This document shows, piece by piece, positions 8,846-19,725 of a stretch of DNA of 64,000 nt (positions are counted from its first letter, which is position 1; every line of letters starts with the position of its first letter). Location of the stretch: positions 1 through 64,000 of the forward strand of contig CAXTAY010000020.1 in assembly GCA_964242335.1 (NCBI GenBank). Reading direction: 5' to 3'. Below the pieces are notes generated by a model. That model was not told where the DNA came from and searched no databases. It saw only the letters and a list, made by a program, of their open reading frames with translations. The position numbers were made by a program, and so were the translations under genes. The stretch comes from Lichenicoccus sp964242335. GTDB lineage: Bacteria > Pseudomonadota > Alphaproteobacteria > Acetobacterales > Acetobacteraceae.

Positions 8846-9011
8846 CGCGCAATTCTATGACGATATCGTAACGTATGCCACTGCTTCCGCAAGCCGCGGG
8901 CGGGAGGCTGCCGGAGATTTTCTGGCAGAGATCTGCCGGCGCGGCCTGCTCCCGGCGACGTGCCGCCAGCTTCCTATGCTGCTCCGGCCCGCCCATGCTA
9001 GGAACCGCGGC

Positions 9012-10439
9012 ATGACCGTCCGCACCCGTTTCGCGCCGAGTCCGACCGGCCTGCTGCATATCGGCAACGCCAGGGCCGCCCTGTTCAACTACCTGTTCGC
9101 CCGGCATCACGGCGGCGCGTTCCTGCTGCGCATCGAGGACACCGATCGCGAGCGCTCCACCCAGCACGCCGTGGACGTGATCTTCGACGGCCTGTCCTGG
9201 ATGGGGCTGAACCCGGACGAGCCGCCGGTCTACCAGTCCAGCCGGCAGCAGCGCCATGCCGAGGTCGCCCACACCCTGCTCGAGGCCGGGCACGCCTACC
9301 GGTGCTACTGCACCGCCGACGAGCTGCGCGCGATGCGCGAGCGCGCCGTCGCCGAGGGCAGGGCGCCGCGCTATGACGGCCGCTGGCGCGACCGCGACCC
9401 CTCGGAGGCGCCGCCGGGCCTGCCCTTCACGCTGCGGCTGCGGGCGCCGCAGCAGGGCGAGACCGTGGTCGACGACCTGGTGCAGGGCGAGGTCCGGGTC
9501 GCCAACGTCGAGCTCGACGACATGATCATCCTGCGCGCCGATGGCACGCCGACCTATCAGCACGCGGTGGTGGTGGATGACCACGACATGGCGATCAGCC
9601 ACGTGATACGCGGCGACGACCACCTGACCAACAGCTTCCGGCAGTCGCAGATCTACGCGGCGATGGGTTGGGAGCGGCCGCGCTTCGCCCACCTGCCGCT
9701 GATCCACGGCCCGGACGGCGCCAAGCTGTCGAAGCGGCACGGCGCGCAGAGCGTGGTCGAGTTCCGCGACCAAGGCATCCTGCCGGAGGCGCTGAACAAC
9801 TACCTGCTTCGTCTCGGCTGGGGTCACGGCGACGCCGAGGTGCTGTCGCGCGAGCGGCAGATCGCGCTGTTCGACCTGGACGGCGTCGGCCGCTCCGCCT
9901 CGCGCATGGACTACGTCAAGCTCGCCCACCTGAACGGCGTCTGGCTGCGCCAGGCGGACGATGCGCGCCTGGTGCGCGAGGTGCTGGCGCGGCTGTCGGG
10001 CCGCGAGGGTCTGGTGCCGGACGGTGTCGCCGAGGCGCGCATCCTGGCGCTGATGCCCGGGCTCAAGGAGCGCGCGCGCAGCCTGGTCGAGCTCGCCGAC
10101 AGCGCCGCCTTCCTTGCCCGCTCGGTGCCGCTGCCGCTGGAGCCGCGCGCGCAGGCACAGCTCGGCGAGCCGAACCGGATCATGCTGCGCGCGCTGGCCG
10201 CGGCGCTGGCGCCGCTGCAGCCGTTCGATGCGGCGGAGATCGACGCGGCGCTGCGTCGGTTCGCCGATGTCGCGGGGCTGAAGCTCGGCCAGGTGGCGCA
10301 GCCGCTGCGCGCCGCGGTCACCGGCAGCACGATGAGCCCGGGGATCGACGCGACGCTCGCCGCCCTCGGCCGCGACGAGACGCTGGCACGCATCGGTGCG
10401 GTGGTGGCGGTGGACGCCGAGGGCACGCCGCATGGCTGA
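9012..10439 (+). CDS. gltX: Glutamyl-tRNA synthetase
   Basis: 475 aa, class I synthetase. The 'HIGN' form of the HIGH motif is at residues 16-19 ('APSPTGLLHIGN') and the KMSKS loop is 'KLSKR' at 238-242. The C-terminal half is the helical anticodon-binding domain. The enzyme charges tRNA-Glu, and in organisms without glutaminyl-tRNA synthetase also tRNA-Gln, in the cytoplasm. The frame is open upstream to 8805, but ATG 9012 fits the family N-terminus and has AGGAA about seven bases ahead. The gene is followed after eight bases by pyrB. Length and motifs are normal. Confidence 0.97.
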   Translation: MTVRTRFAPSPTGLLHIGNARAALFNYLFARHHGGAFLLRIEDTDRERSTQHAVDVIFDGLSWMGLNPDEPPVYQSSRQQRHAEVAHTLLEAGHAYRCYCTADELRAMRERAVAEGRAPRYDGRWRDRDPSEAPPGLPFTLRLRAPQQGETVVDDLVQGEVRVANVELDDMIILRADGTPTYQHAVVVDDHDMAISHVIRGDDHLTNSFRQSQIYAAMGWERPRFAHLPLIHGPDGAKLSKRHGAQSVVEFRDQGILPEALNNYLLRLGWGHGDAEVLSRERQIALFDLDGVGRSASRMDYVKLAHLNGVWLRQADDARLVREVLARLSGREGLVPDGVAEARILALMPGLKERARSLVELADSAAFLARSVPLPLEPRAQAQLGEPNRIMLRALAAALAPLQPFDAAEIDAALRRFADVAGLKLGQVAQPLRAAVTGSTMSPGIDATLAALGRDETLARIGAVVAVDAEGTPHG

Positions 10440-10447
10440 CCGCGCTC

Positions 10448-11407
10448 GTGGCTGACGGCCCGCGCTTCTTTGCCGGCGCCGACGGCCTCGACAGCCACCG
10501 CCACCTGCTCGGCCTGCAGGGCATGCACCCGGTGCGCATCGAGCCGTTCCTCGATCTCGCCGAGAGCTACGTGCTGCTCAACCGCTCGCGCAAGACGCAG
10601 CGTGACCTGCTGCGCGGCCGCACCCTGATCAACCTGTTCTTCGAGGACTCCACCCGCACCCGCACCAGCTTCGAGCTCGCCGGCAAGCGGCTCGGTGCCG
10701 ACGTGATCAACATGTCGGTCTCGACCTCGTCGGTGAACAAGGGCGAGACGCTGCTCGATACGGCGGCCACGCTGAACGCCATGCGCACCGACCTGCTGGT
10801 GGTGCGGCACGGCCAGTCCGGCGCGCCGGCCCTGCTCGCCCGCAAGGTCGAGGCGAGCGTGATCAACGCCGGCGACGGCACCCACGAGCATCCCACCCAG
10901 GCGCTGCTCGACGCGCTGACCATACGCCGCCGCTGCGGCCGCCTGGCCGGGCTGCTGGTCGCGATCTGCGGCGACATCGCGCACAGCCGGGTGGCGCGCT
11001 CGAACATCCACCTGCTGACCGCGATGGGCAGCCGGGTGCGGGTAATCGGGCCGCCGACGCTGATGCCCGCCGAGATCGAGCGGCTCGGCGTCGAGCGGTT
11101 CCACGACATGGACGCGGGCCTGCGCGACGTCGACGTGGTGATGATGCTGCGGCTGCAGCGCGAGCGCATGCAGTCCGGCCTGGTGCCGAGCGAGCGCGAG
11201 TATTTCCGCTTCTTCGGGCTCGATGCGGCACGCCTCGCCCTGGCCCGGCCGGGGGCGCTGGTGATGCATCCCGGACCGATGAACCGTGGCGTCGAGATCG
11301 ACAGCGCGGTTGCCGACCACGGCCAGAGCGTGATCCAGGAGCAGGTCGAGATGGGGGTCGCGGTGCGCATGGCGGTGCTCGACCGGCTGTCGCGGGGCCG
11401 CAATTGA
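10448..11407 (+). CDS. pyrB: Aspartate carbamoyltransferase, catalytic subunit
   Basis: 319 aa from GTG 10448. The carbamoyl-phosphate loop 'STRTRTSFE' starts near residue 68, and 'HEHPTQALLD' and 'MHPGPMNRGVEI' complete the active site. The enzyme joins carbamoyl phosphate and aspartate, the first committed step of pyrimidine synthesis. No ATG suits the start: the ATG at 10432 runs into a stop after seven codons in another frame, so GTG 10448 is preferred, with CTG 10436 as a poorer option. No regulatory pyrI is present. The stop overlaps the next start as TTGA, and the neighbour encodes a PyrC-like protein that probably pairs physically with PyrB. Confidence 0.95.
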   Translation: MADGPRFFAGADGLDSHRHLLGLQGMHPVRIEPFLDLAESYVLLNRSRKTQRDLLRGRTLINLFFEDSTRTRTSFELAGKRLGADVINMSVSTSSVNKGETLLDTAATLNAMRTDLLVVRHGQSGAPALLARKVEASVINAGDGTHEHPTQALLDALTIRRRCGRLAGLLVAICGDIAHSRVARSNIHLLTAMGSRVRVIGPPTLMPAEIERLGVERFHDMDAGLRDVDVVMMLRLQRERMQSGLVPSEREYFRFFGLDAARLALARPGALVMHPGPMNRGVEIDSAVADHGQSVIQEQVEMGVAVRMAVLDRLSRGRN

Positions 11408-12729
11408 GCGCGTCCGCGACGCTGGATCGCCTGCCGGCTGCGTCGGCCGCAGGGCGCGTCCTGTTCGACCACGTGCGCCTGCTCGATCCCGCCTCCGGCC
11501 TGGACCGGCCCGGGCGGCTGCTGGTGTGCGACGGCCGGATCGAGGATCTCGACCTGCCGGCCGATGCGCCGGCACCCGACGGCGTCACGCTGGTCGACGG
11601 CGGCGGCGCCGTGCTCTGTCCCGGCCTGGTCGACATGCGCGCCAGCGTCGGCGAGCCCGGCCACGAATATCGCGAGACCGTCGCCTCCGCCGCCGAGGCC
11701 GCCGCCTCGGGCGGCATCACCACGCTCGCCGTGCTGCCCAACACCCGCCCGGCGATCGACGATCCGGCGCTGGTGCGGCTGCTGCGCGCGCGCGGCGAGG
11801 AGACCGGCCGCGTCACCATCCTGCCCTACGGCGCCGTCACTCGGGGCTGCCGCGGCCAGGAGCTGGCGGAGCTCGGCCTGCTGCGCGAGGCCGGCGCGGT
11901 CGCCTTCACCGACGGCACCCGGGCGATCGCCGACAGCCGGATGATGCGGCTGGCACTGTCCTACGCGCGCGGCTTCGGCACGATGGTGATCCAGCATCCG
12001 GAGGATCCGTCGCTGGCGCGCGGCGGCAGCGCCACCGAGGGCGAGCTCGCCACCCGGCTCGGTCTGCCGGGGATCCCCGCCGCGGCGGAGCCGATCCTGG
12101 TGGCGCGCGACCTGATCCTGGCCCGGCTCACCGGCGGCGCGCTGCATTTCGGCCACGTCTCGACCGCGGCCGCGCTCGAGCTGATCCGGCGCGCCAAGGC
12201 CGACGGCGTCGCGGTCAGCTGCGACACCGCGCCTCCCTATTTCGACCTCAACGAGACCGCGATCGGCGATTTCCGCAGCTTCGCCAAGCTGTCGCCGCCG
12301 CTGCGCCCGGAGGCCGACCGCCTCGCCGTCTGCGCCGGCCTCGCCGACGGCACCATCGACGCGATCGGCTCCGACCACATGCCACGCGACGCCGACGACA
12401 AGCGGCTGCCCTTCGCCCAGGCCGCGTCCGGCGGCGTCGGACTGGCGACGCTGCTCGGGGTGACGCTGGCACGCGTGCATGACGGCACGCTGAGCCTGCT
12501 GGCGGCGATCGACCTGCTGACCGCGCGCCCGGCGCGCGTGCTCGGTCTCGAGGCGGGACGGCTCGCGCGCGGTGCGGCGGCGGATCTCTGCCTGTTCGAC
12601 CCCGAGCGGATCTGGCAGGTGCAGTCGGGCCAGTTGCCGGGACGCGCCCAGAACACGCCGTTCGACGGCCGCGCGCTGGAGGGCCGGGTGTTCGGCACCT
12701 GGAAGGCCGGACGGCGGGTATTCGGATGA
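11404..12729 (+). CDS. Dihydroorotase-like protein lacking metal ligands (probable non-catalytic PyrC')
   Basis: 441 aa in the amidohydrolase fold of class I dihydroorotases, starting at TTG in a TTGA overlap with pyrB. Active enzymes carry D-x-H-x-H-x-R-E-P-G; here residues 77-86 read 'DMRASVGEPG', so both zinc-binding histidines (R79, S81) and the substrate arginine (G83) are missing. Later landmarks are also altered: 'GSDHMPR' where 'TDHAPH' is expected. The fold and the rest of the family pattern ('GGITTLAVLPNTRP', 'KNTPF'-like 'QNTPFDG' near the C-terminus) are kept. In Pseudomonas such a PyrC' is needed for PyrB assembly without catalysing, and I infer the same here. A true pyrC should then lie elsewhere in the genome. 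Confidence 0.85.
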   Translation: MSASATLDRLPAASAAGRVLFDHVRLLDPASGLDRPGRLLVCDGRIEDLDLPADAPAPDGVTLVDGGGAVLCPGLVDMRASVGEPGHEYRETVASAAEAAASGGITTLAVLPNTRPAIDDPALVRLLRARGEETGRVTILPYGAVTRGCRGQELAELGLLREAGAVAFTDGTRAIADSRMMRLALSYARGFGTMVIQHPEDPSLARGGSATEGELATRLGLPGIPAAAEPILVARDLILARLTGGALHFGHVSTAAALELIRRAKADGVAVSCDTAPPYFDLNETAIGDFRSFAKLSPPLRPEADRLAVCAGLADGTIDAIGSDHMPRDADDKRLPFAQAASGGVGLATLLGVTLARVHDGTLSLLAAIDLLTARPARVLGLEAGRLARGAAADLCLFDPERIWQVQSGQLPGRAQNTPFDGRALEGRVFGTWKAGRRVFG

Positions 12730-13346
12730 GCCCGCAGCTCGTCGCCATCGCCGCCCTCGCCTACCTCATCGGCAGCATCCCGTTCGGCCTGATCCTCACC
12801 GCGAGCGCCGGCCTCGGCGATATACGCCGGCTCGGTTCGGGCAATATCGGCGCCACCAACGTGCTGCGCACCGGCCGCAGGGGCCTCGCCGCCGCCACGC
12901 TGCTGCTCGACGCATTGAAGGGCGCGGCCGCGGTGGGCATCGGTGCGGCATCTTCGCCGTCGGTGCCGGGGAGCCATCAGGCGGTCCAGCTGGCGGCGCT
13001 CGCCGCGGTCTGCGTCACCGTCGGCCACTGCTTTCCGGTATGGCTGCGCTTCGCCGGCGGCAAGGGGGTGGCGACCCTGCTCGGCGTGGCGCTGGCGCTG
13101 GACTGGCGCGCCGGCCTGGTGTGCTGCGCGCTGTGGCTGGCGCTGGCGCGGCTGACCCGCATCTCCTCGGCCGGCGGCCTCGGCGCCGCCGCCGCGCTGC
13201 CGCTGCTGCTGCTGCTGCTCGATCGTCGGATGCCGGCGCTGCCGCTGTCGGGGCTGCTGGTCGCACTCCTGGTGCTGCTGCGCCACCACGCCAACATCGC
13301 CCGGCTGCTGGCCGGCACCGAACCGCGGATCGGAGGCAGGGCATGA
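12726..13346 (+). CDS. plsY: Glycerol-3-phosphate acyltransferase (acyl-phosphate dependent)
   Basis: A 206-aa inner-membrane protein with about five hydrophobic segments and the three PlsY motifs: 'GSGNIGATNVLR' (glycerol phosphate site), 'GHCFPVWLRFAGGKGVAT' (acyl phosphate site), and a third block near the C-terminus ('LLVLLRHHANIARLLAGTE'). It transfers acyl groups from acyl-phosphate to glycerol-3-phosphate, the first membrane step of phospholipid synthesis. The start overlaps the PyrC-like stop (ATGA) and its own stop overlaps dprA (ATGA). The length is typical. Confidence 0.95.
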   Translation: MSPQLVAIAALAYLIGSIPFGLILTASAGLGDIRRLGSGNIGATNVLRTGRRGLAAATLLLDALKGAAAVGIGAASSPSVPGSHQAVQLAALAAVCVTVGHCFPVWLRFAGGKGVATLLGVALALDWRAGLVCCALWLALARLTRISSAGGLGAAAALPLLLLLLDRRMPALPLSGLLVALLVLLRHHANIARLLAGTEPRIGGRA

Positions 13347-14464
13347 ACGATCCCGAGCGCGTCGATCGGCTCCGCCTGATCCGCAGCGAGGGCGTCGGAC
13401 CCGCGACCTACCGCAGGCTGATGCTGCGCTTCGAGACCGCCGCCGAGGCGATCGAGGCGCTGCCCGTGCTGGCGCGCAACGGCGGCCGCCAGGGAGCGGC
13501 GAAGATCCCGTCGCGGCAGGCGGTCGAGGACGAGATGGGTGCCGTGCGGGCACTCGGCGGCCACTTCCTGATCCTCGGCGAGGCCGCCTATCCGCCGCTG
13601 CTGGCGCAGCTGGCCGACGCCCCGGCGGCACTCGCCGTGCTCGGCAGCATCGCGGTGCTGCACCGGCGCGCGGTCGCCGTGGTCGGCTCGCGCAACGCCT
13701 CCTCGAACGGCCTGCGCATCGCCGAGGCGCTGGCCGCCGAGCTCGGCGACAAGGGCCTGGTCACCGTCTCGGGACTGGCGCGCGGCATCGACGGTGCCGC
13801 CCATACCGGGGCGCTGCATGTCGGTCCCACCGTCGCCTGCATCGCCGGCGGGCTGGACCAGCCCTACCCTCCCGAGCACGCCGCCCTGCAGGCGCGCATC
13901 GCCCGCCACGGCGCGGTGGTGGCGGAGGCGCCGTTCGGCACCGTGCCGCAGAGCCGGCACTTCCCGCAGCGCAACCGCATCATCGCCGGACTCTCGCTCG
14001 GCTGCGTGGTGATCGAGGCCGCCCCCCGCTCGGGCAGCCTGATCACCGCCGAGCTGGCGCAGACCTACGGGCGCGAGCTGTTCGCAGTACCCGGCTCGCC
14101 GCTCGATCCGCGCTGCAAGGGGGCGAACAACCTGATCCGCCAGGGCGCGCACCTGACCGAGAGTGCCGCCGACGTGCTCGCCGAGCTGCCGCAGCTGCCG
14201 GTCTCGCTCGGCCCGGACGGCTTCGCCGAGGGCCGCGAGGCGCTGATCGCCGGCTGGGGTGCCGAGGCCCCGGAATCGTGGACGGAGCTCAACCGGGTGC
14301 GCGCCCGGGTGCTGGAACTGCTGGGTCCTTCACCGGTGCCGGTTGACGATCTGGTACGCCGCTGCCAGTTCTCCGTGCACGCCGTGCTCGCGATACTGAC
14401 AGAGTTGGAGCTCGGCGGCAGGGTCGAGTCCCTGCCCGGGAACCGGGTCAGCCGTCTCGGATAG
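13343..14464 (+). CDS. dprA: DNA-processing protein DprA (Smf)
   Basis: 373 aa. An N-terminal helix-hairpin-helix/SAM-like region ('RSEGVGPATYRRLM') is followed by the Rossmann-like DprA core: 'AVVGSRNASSNG', 'SGLARGIDGAAHTGAL', 'AGGLDQPYPPEHAAL', 'FPQRNRIIAGLS' and 'SGSLITAELA'. A C-terminal winged-helix (about 305-370) is present. DprA binds incoming single-stranded DNA in transformation and loads RecA. The ATG overlaps the plsY stop and has GGAGG eleven bases upstream. With comEC nearby, this suggests at least part of a natural-transformation route, although pilus and other uptake genes are not in view. Confidence 0.95.
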   Translation: MNDPERVDRLRLIRSEGVGPATYRRLMLRFETAAEAIEALPVLARNGGRQGAAKIPSRQAVEDEMGAVRALGGHFLILGEAAYPPLLAQLADAPAALAVLGSIAVLHRRAVAVVGSRNASSNGLRIAEALAAELGDKGLVTVSGLARGIDGAAHTGALHVGPTVACIAGGLDQPYPPEHAALQARIARHGAVVAEAPFGTVPQSRHFPQRNRIIAGLSLGCVVIEAAPRSGSLITAELAQTYGRELFAVPGSPLDPRCKGANNLIRQGAHLTESAADVLAELPQLPVSLGPDGFAEGREALIAGWGAEAPESWTELNRVRARVLELLGPSPVPVDDLVRRCQFSVHAVLAILTELELGGRVESLPGNRVSRLG

Positions 14465-14521
14465 GCGGATCGCGCCGAGAGGGAAAGCTTGCGGCGCCGG
14501 CCGAACGCGTCCATCACGCAT

Positions 14522-14539
14522 ACGCCCCGGACGGGGCGT
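14522..14539 (+). other. Hairpin upstream of topA
   Basis: ACGCCCC (14522-14528), loop GGAC, GGGGCGT (14533-14539): a perfect 7-bp stem 19 bases before the topA ATG. No T-run follows, so it is not a clear intrinsic terminator. It may be a leader structure or an attenuating element between dprA and topA. Confidence 0.45.
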
Positions 14540-14558
14540 TGCACCACCCGGAGATGCA

Positions 14559-17324
14559 ATGACCGACGTCGTCGTGGTCGAATCGCCGGCGAAGGCGAAG
14601 ACCATCAACAAGTACCTGGGCGACGGCTACACCGTCCTGGCCTCGTTCGGCCACGTCCGGGACCTGCCGCCCAAGGATGGCAGCGTGCGGCCCGACGAGG
14701 GCTTCGCGATGGACTGGCAGTCCGACGAGCGCGGCGACCGCCAGATCGCCGCCATCGCCAAGGCGCTGCGCGGCGCCAAGCGGCTCTACCTCGCCACCGA
14801 CCCGGACCGCGAGGGCGAGGCGATCTCCTGGCACGTGCGGGCGATGCTGGAGGAGCGCAACCTGCTGCGCGGCGTCGACGTGCAGCGCGTCACCTTCAAC
14901 GAGATCACCAAGGGCGCGATACGCACCGCGATGGGGCGGCCGCGCGCACTCGACCAGCCGCTGATCGAGGCCTACCTGGCACGCCGGGCGCTCGACTACC
15001 TGGTCGGCTTCACGCTGTCGCCGGTGCTGTGGCGCAAGCTGCCGGGCAGCCGCTCGGCCGGACGCGTGCAGTCGGTAGCACTTCGGCTGATCTGCGAGCG
15101 CGAAGCCGAGATCGAGAGCTTCAAGCCGCGCGAGTACTGGACCGTGCTCGCCCATCTCGCGACCCCCGCCGGGGCGCCGTTCACCGCCCGCCTGACCCAT
15201 CTGGAGGGCCGCAAGCTCGAGCAGTTCGACCTCGACAACGAGGTGCTGGCGCTGGCCGCCAAGGCGAGCGTGGAGGCCGGGCAGTTCAGCGTCGCCTCGG
15301 TGGAGCGGCGCAAGGTCAAGCGCAACCCGCCGCCGCCCTTCACCACCTCGACGCTGCAGCAGGAGGCCAGCCGCAAGCTGGGGATGGGCGCGCAGGCGAC
15401 GATGCGCGCGGCGCAGCAGCTCTACGAGGGCATCGAGCTCGGCGGCGAGACCACCGGCCTGATCACCTACATGCGCACCGACGGGGTGCAGATGGCGGCC
15501 GAGGCAGTGGACCAGATCCGCACCCACATCCGCGAGAGCTTCGGCGCCGACTACCTGCCCGCCGCCGCCCGGGAATATTCCACCAAGGCCAAGAACGCGC
15601 AGGAGGCGCACGAGGCGGTGCGTCCGACCGACGTCTCGCGCCGTCCCGAGGAGATGGGACGCTACCTGTCCGATGAGCAGCGGCGGCTGTACGAGCTGGT
15701 CTGGAAGCGCGCGGTGGCGAGCCAGATGCAGTCGGCCGAGCTCGACCAGGTGAGCGTCGAGATCGCCGAGCCGACCGGTGCCACGCGGCTGCGCGCCACC
15801 GGCTCGATCATCGCCTTCAACGGCTTCCTCAAGCTGTACTCCGAGGGCCGCGACGACGGGCGCGAGGACGCGAAGGCAGGCTCGGAGGCCGAGGATGACA
15901 GCCGCATGCTGCCGCCGATGCGCGAGCGCGACCCGCTGTCGCGCAAGTCGGTCGACGCCGAGCAGCATTTCACCCAGCCGGCGCCGCGCTTCTCCGAGGC
16001 GAGCCTGGTCAAGAAGATGGAGGAGATCGGCATCGGCCGGCCCTCCACCTACGCCTCGATCCTCACCGTGCTGCGCGACCGCGACTACGTGCGGCTGGAG
16101 AATCGTCGCTTCATCCCCGAGGATCGCGGCCGGCTGGTCACCGCCTTCCTGACCAGCTTCTTCGAGCGCTACGTCGATACCGGGTTCACCGCCGGGCTGG
16201 AGGAACGGCTCGACGACATCTCCGACGGCCGCGCCGACTGGCGCGACGTGATGGCCAAGTTCTGGGAGGAGTTCAGCCGCGCGATCGCCGCGACCAAGGA
16301 CCTCAAGATCTCCGACGTGATCGATGCGCTTGACGCCGATCTCGGCCCGCACTTCTTCCCCGAGCCGGCCGACGGCGCCGACCCGCGTCGCTGCACCGCC
16401 TGCGGCACCGGCCGCCTCGGCCTGAAGCTCGGCAAGTACGGGTCCTTCATCGGCTGCTCGAACTATCCGACCTGCCAGTACACGCGACGCCTGGTGGTGG
16501 ACAGCAAGGAGGGCGACGGCGGCGAGACGCTCAAGGAGGGCAAGCGCACGCTCGGCGTCCATCCCGAGACCAGCGAGGAGATCACCGTACGACGCGGCCC
16601 CTGGGGTCTGTACCTGCAGCAGGGCGAGCCCGACCCGGACGACAAGAAGAGCAAGGTGCGGCGCTCGACCCTGCCGAAGGGGGTCGAGGGCGACGGCGTC
16701 ACCCTGGAGCAGGCGCTCGGGCTGCTGTCGCTGCCGCGCATCGTCGGCATCCATCCGGAGCGCGGCGAGCCGATCGAGGCCGGCATCGGCCGGTTCGGCC
16801 CCTACGTGAAGATGGGGGCGATCTTCGCTTCGCTCGACCGTGACGACGACGTACTGGCGGTCGGCATCAACCGCGCGGTCGACGTGCTGGCCAAGAAGCT
16901 GGCCTCGGTGCGCAGCCTCGGCGAGCATCCCAAGGACCATGAGCCGGTGATGGTCCGGCGTGGCCGGTTCGGTCCATACTTCCAGCACGGCCAGACGGTG
17001 GCCAACCTGCCGCGCGACAAGATGATGGAGGACGTGACGCTGGCCGACGCGGTCGCGTTGCTGGCCGAGCGCGGCAAGGCGCTGAAGCCGCGCGGCAAGA
17101 AGGGCCAGAAGACCGCTGGCAAGACGCCGCCGAAGCCGAAGCCAAAACTGGCCGCGGCACCGGCGCCGGTCGCTGCGAAGCCGAATGCTGCCGCTCGGCC
17201 GAAGGCGGCCGCCGCCAAGCCGTCGGCGAAGCCGAAGGCCCGGGTCAAGGTCAAGGCGGCCGCCAAGGCGACCGCAGCACCCGCCCGCAAGCTCGCCGGA
17301 AGGGCGGTCGCGAGGTCCGGCTGA
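14559..17324 (+). CDS. topA: DNA topoisomerase I (type IA)
   Basis: 921 aa. The TOPRIM domain opens with 'VVVVESPAKAKTINKYLG' and includes the acidic 'DPDREGEAISWH'. The catalytic tyrosine is Y304 in 'TTGLITYMRTDG'. One four-cysteine zinc module ('CTACGTGRLG...FIGCSNYPTC', about residues 610-640) is followed by repeated C-terminal domains ('LYLQQGE', 'RFGPYVKMG', 'RFGPYFQHG') and a Lys/Ala/Pro tail of ~75 residues. It relaxes negative supercoils by passing one strand through a transient break. It is the middle of the plsY-dprA-topA-rnr run, and rnr starts two bases after its stop codon ends. Confidence 0.97.
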   Translation: MTDVVVVESPAKAKTINKYLGDGYTVLASFGHVRDLPPKDGSVRPDEGFAMDWQSDERGDRQIAAIAKALRGAKRLYLATDPDREGEAISWHVRAMLEERNLLRGVDVQRVTFNEITKGAIRTAMGRPRALDQPLIEAYLARRALDYLVGFTLSPVLWRKLPGSRSAGRVQSVALRLICEREAEIESFKPREYWTVLAHLATPAGAPFTARLTHLEGRKLEQFDLDNEVLALAAKASVEAGQFSVASVERRKVKRNPPPPFTTSTLQQEASRKLGMGAQATMRAAQQLYEGIELGGETTGLITYMRTDGVQMAAEAVDQIRTHIRESFGADYLPAAAREYSTKAKNAQEAHEAVRPTDVSRRPEEMGRYLSDEQRRLYELVWKRAVASQMQSAELDQVSVEIAEPTGATRLRATGSIIAFNGFLKLYSEGRDDGREDAKAGSEAEDDSRMLPPMRERDPLSRKSVDAEQHFTQPAPRFSEASLVKKMEEIGIGRPSTYASILTVLRDRDYVRLENRRFIPEDRGRLVTAFLTSFFERYVDTGFTAGLEERLDDISDGRADWRDVMAKFWEEFSRAIAATKDLKISDVIDALDADLGPHFFPEPADGADPRRCTACGTGRLGLKLGKYGSFIGCSNYPTCQYTRRLVVDSKEGDGGETLKEGKRTLGVHPETSEEITVRRGPWGLYLQQGEPDPDDKKSKVRRSTLPKGVEGDGVTLEQALGLLSLPRIVGIHPERGEPIEAGIGRFGPYVKMGAIFASLDRDDDVLAVGINRAVDVLAKKLASVRSLGEHPKDHEPVMVRRGRFGPYFQHGQTVANLPRDKMMEDVTLADAVALLAERGKALKPRGKKGQKTAGKTPPKPKPKLAAAPAPVAAKPNAAARPKAAAAKPSAKPKARVKVKAAAKATAAPARKLAGRAVARSG

Positions 17325-17325
17325 G

Positions 17326-19721
<2,396 letters not shown>

Positions 19722-19725
<4 letters not shown>

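Noticed and set aside
5331..10433. A 1,700-codon minus-strand open frame
   Set aside because: Only the last 164 codons (DUF2244) are real. The rest runs antisense to gltX and nth, or in another frame through comEC, and has the Arg/Ala/Gly-rich composition typical of shadows in very GC-rich DNA.
10432..10455. ATG 10432 as the pyrB start
   Set aside because: It is in another frame and stops after seven codons; GTG 10448 is in the pyrB frame.
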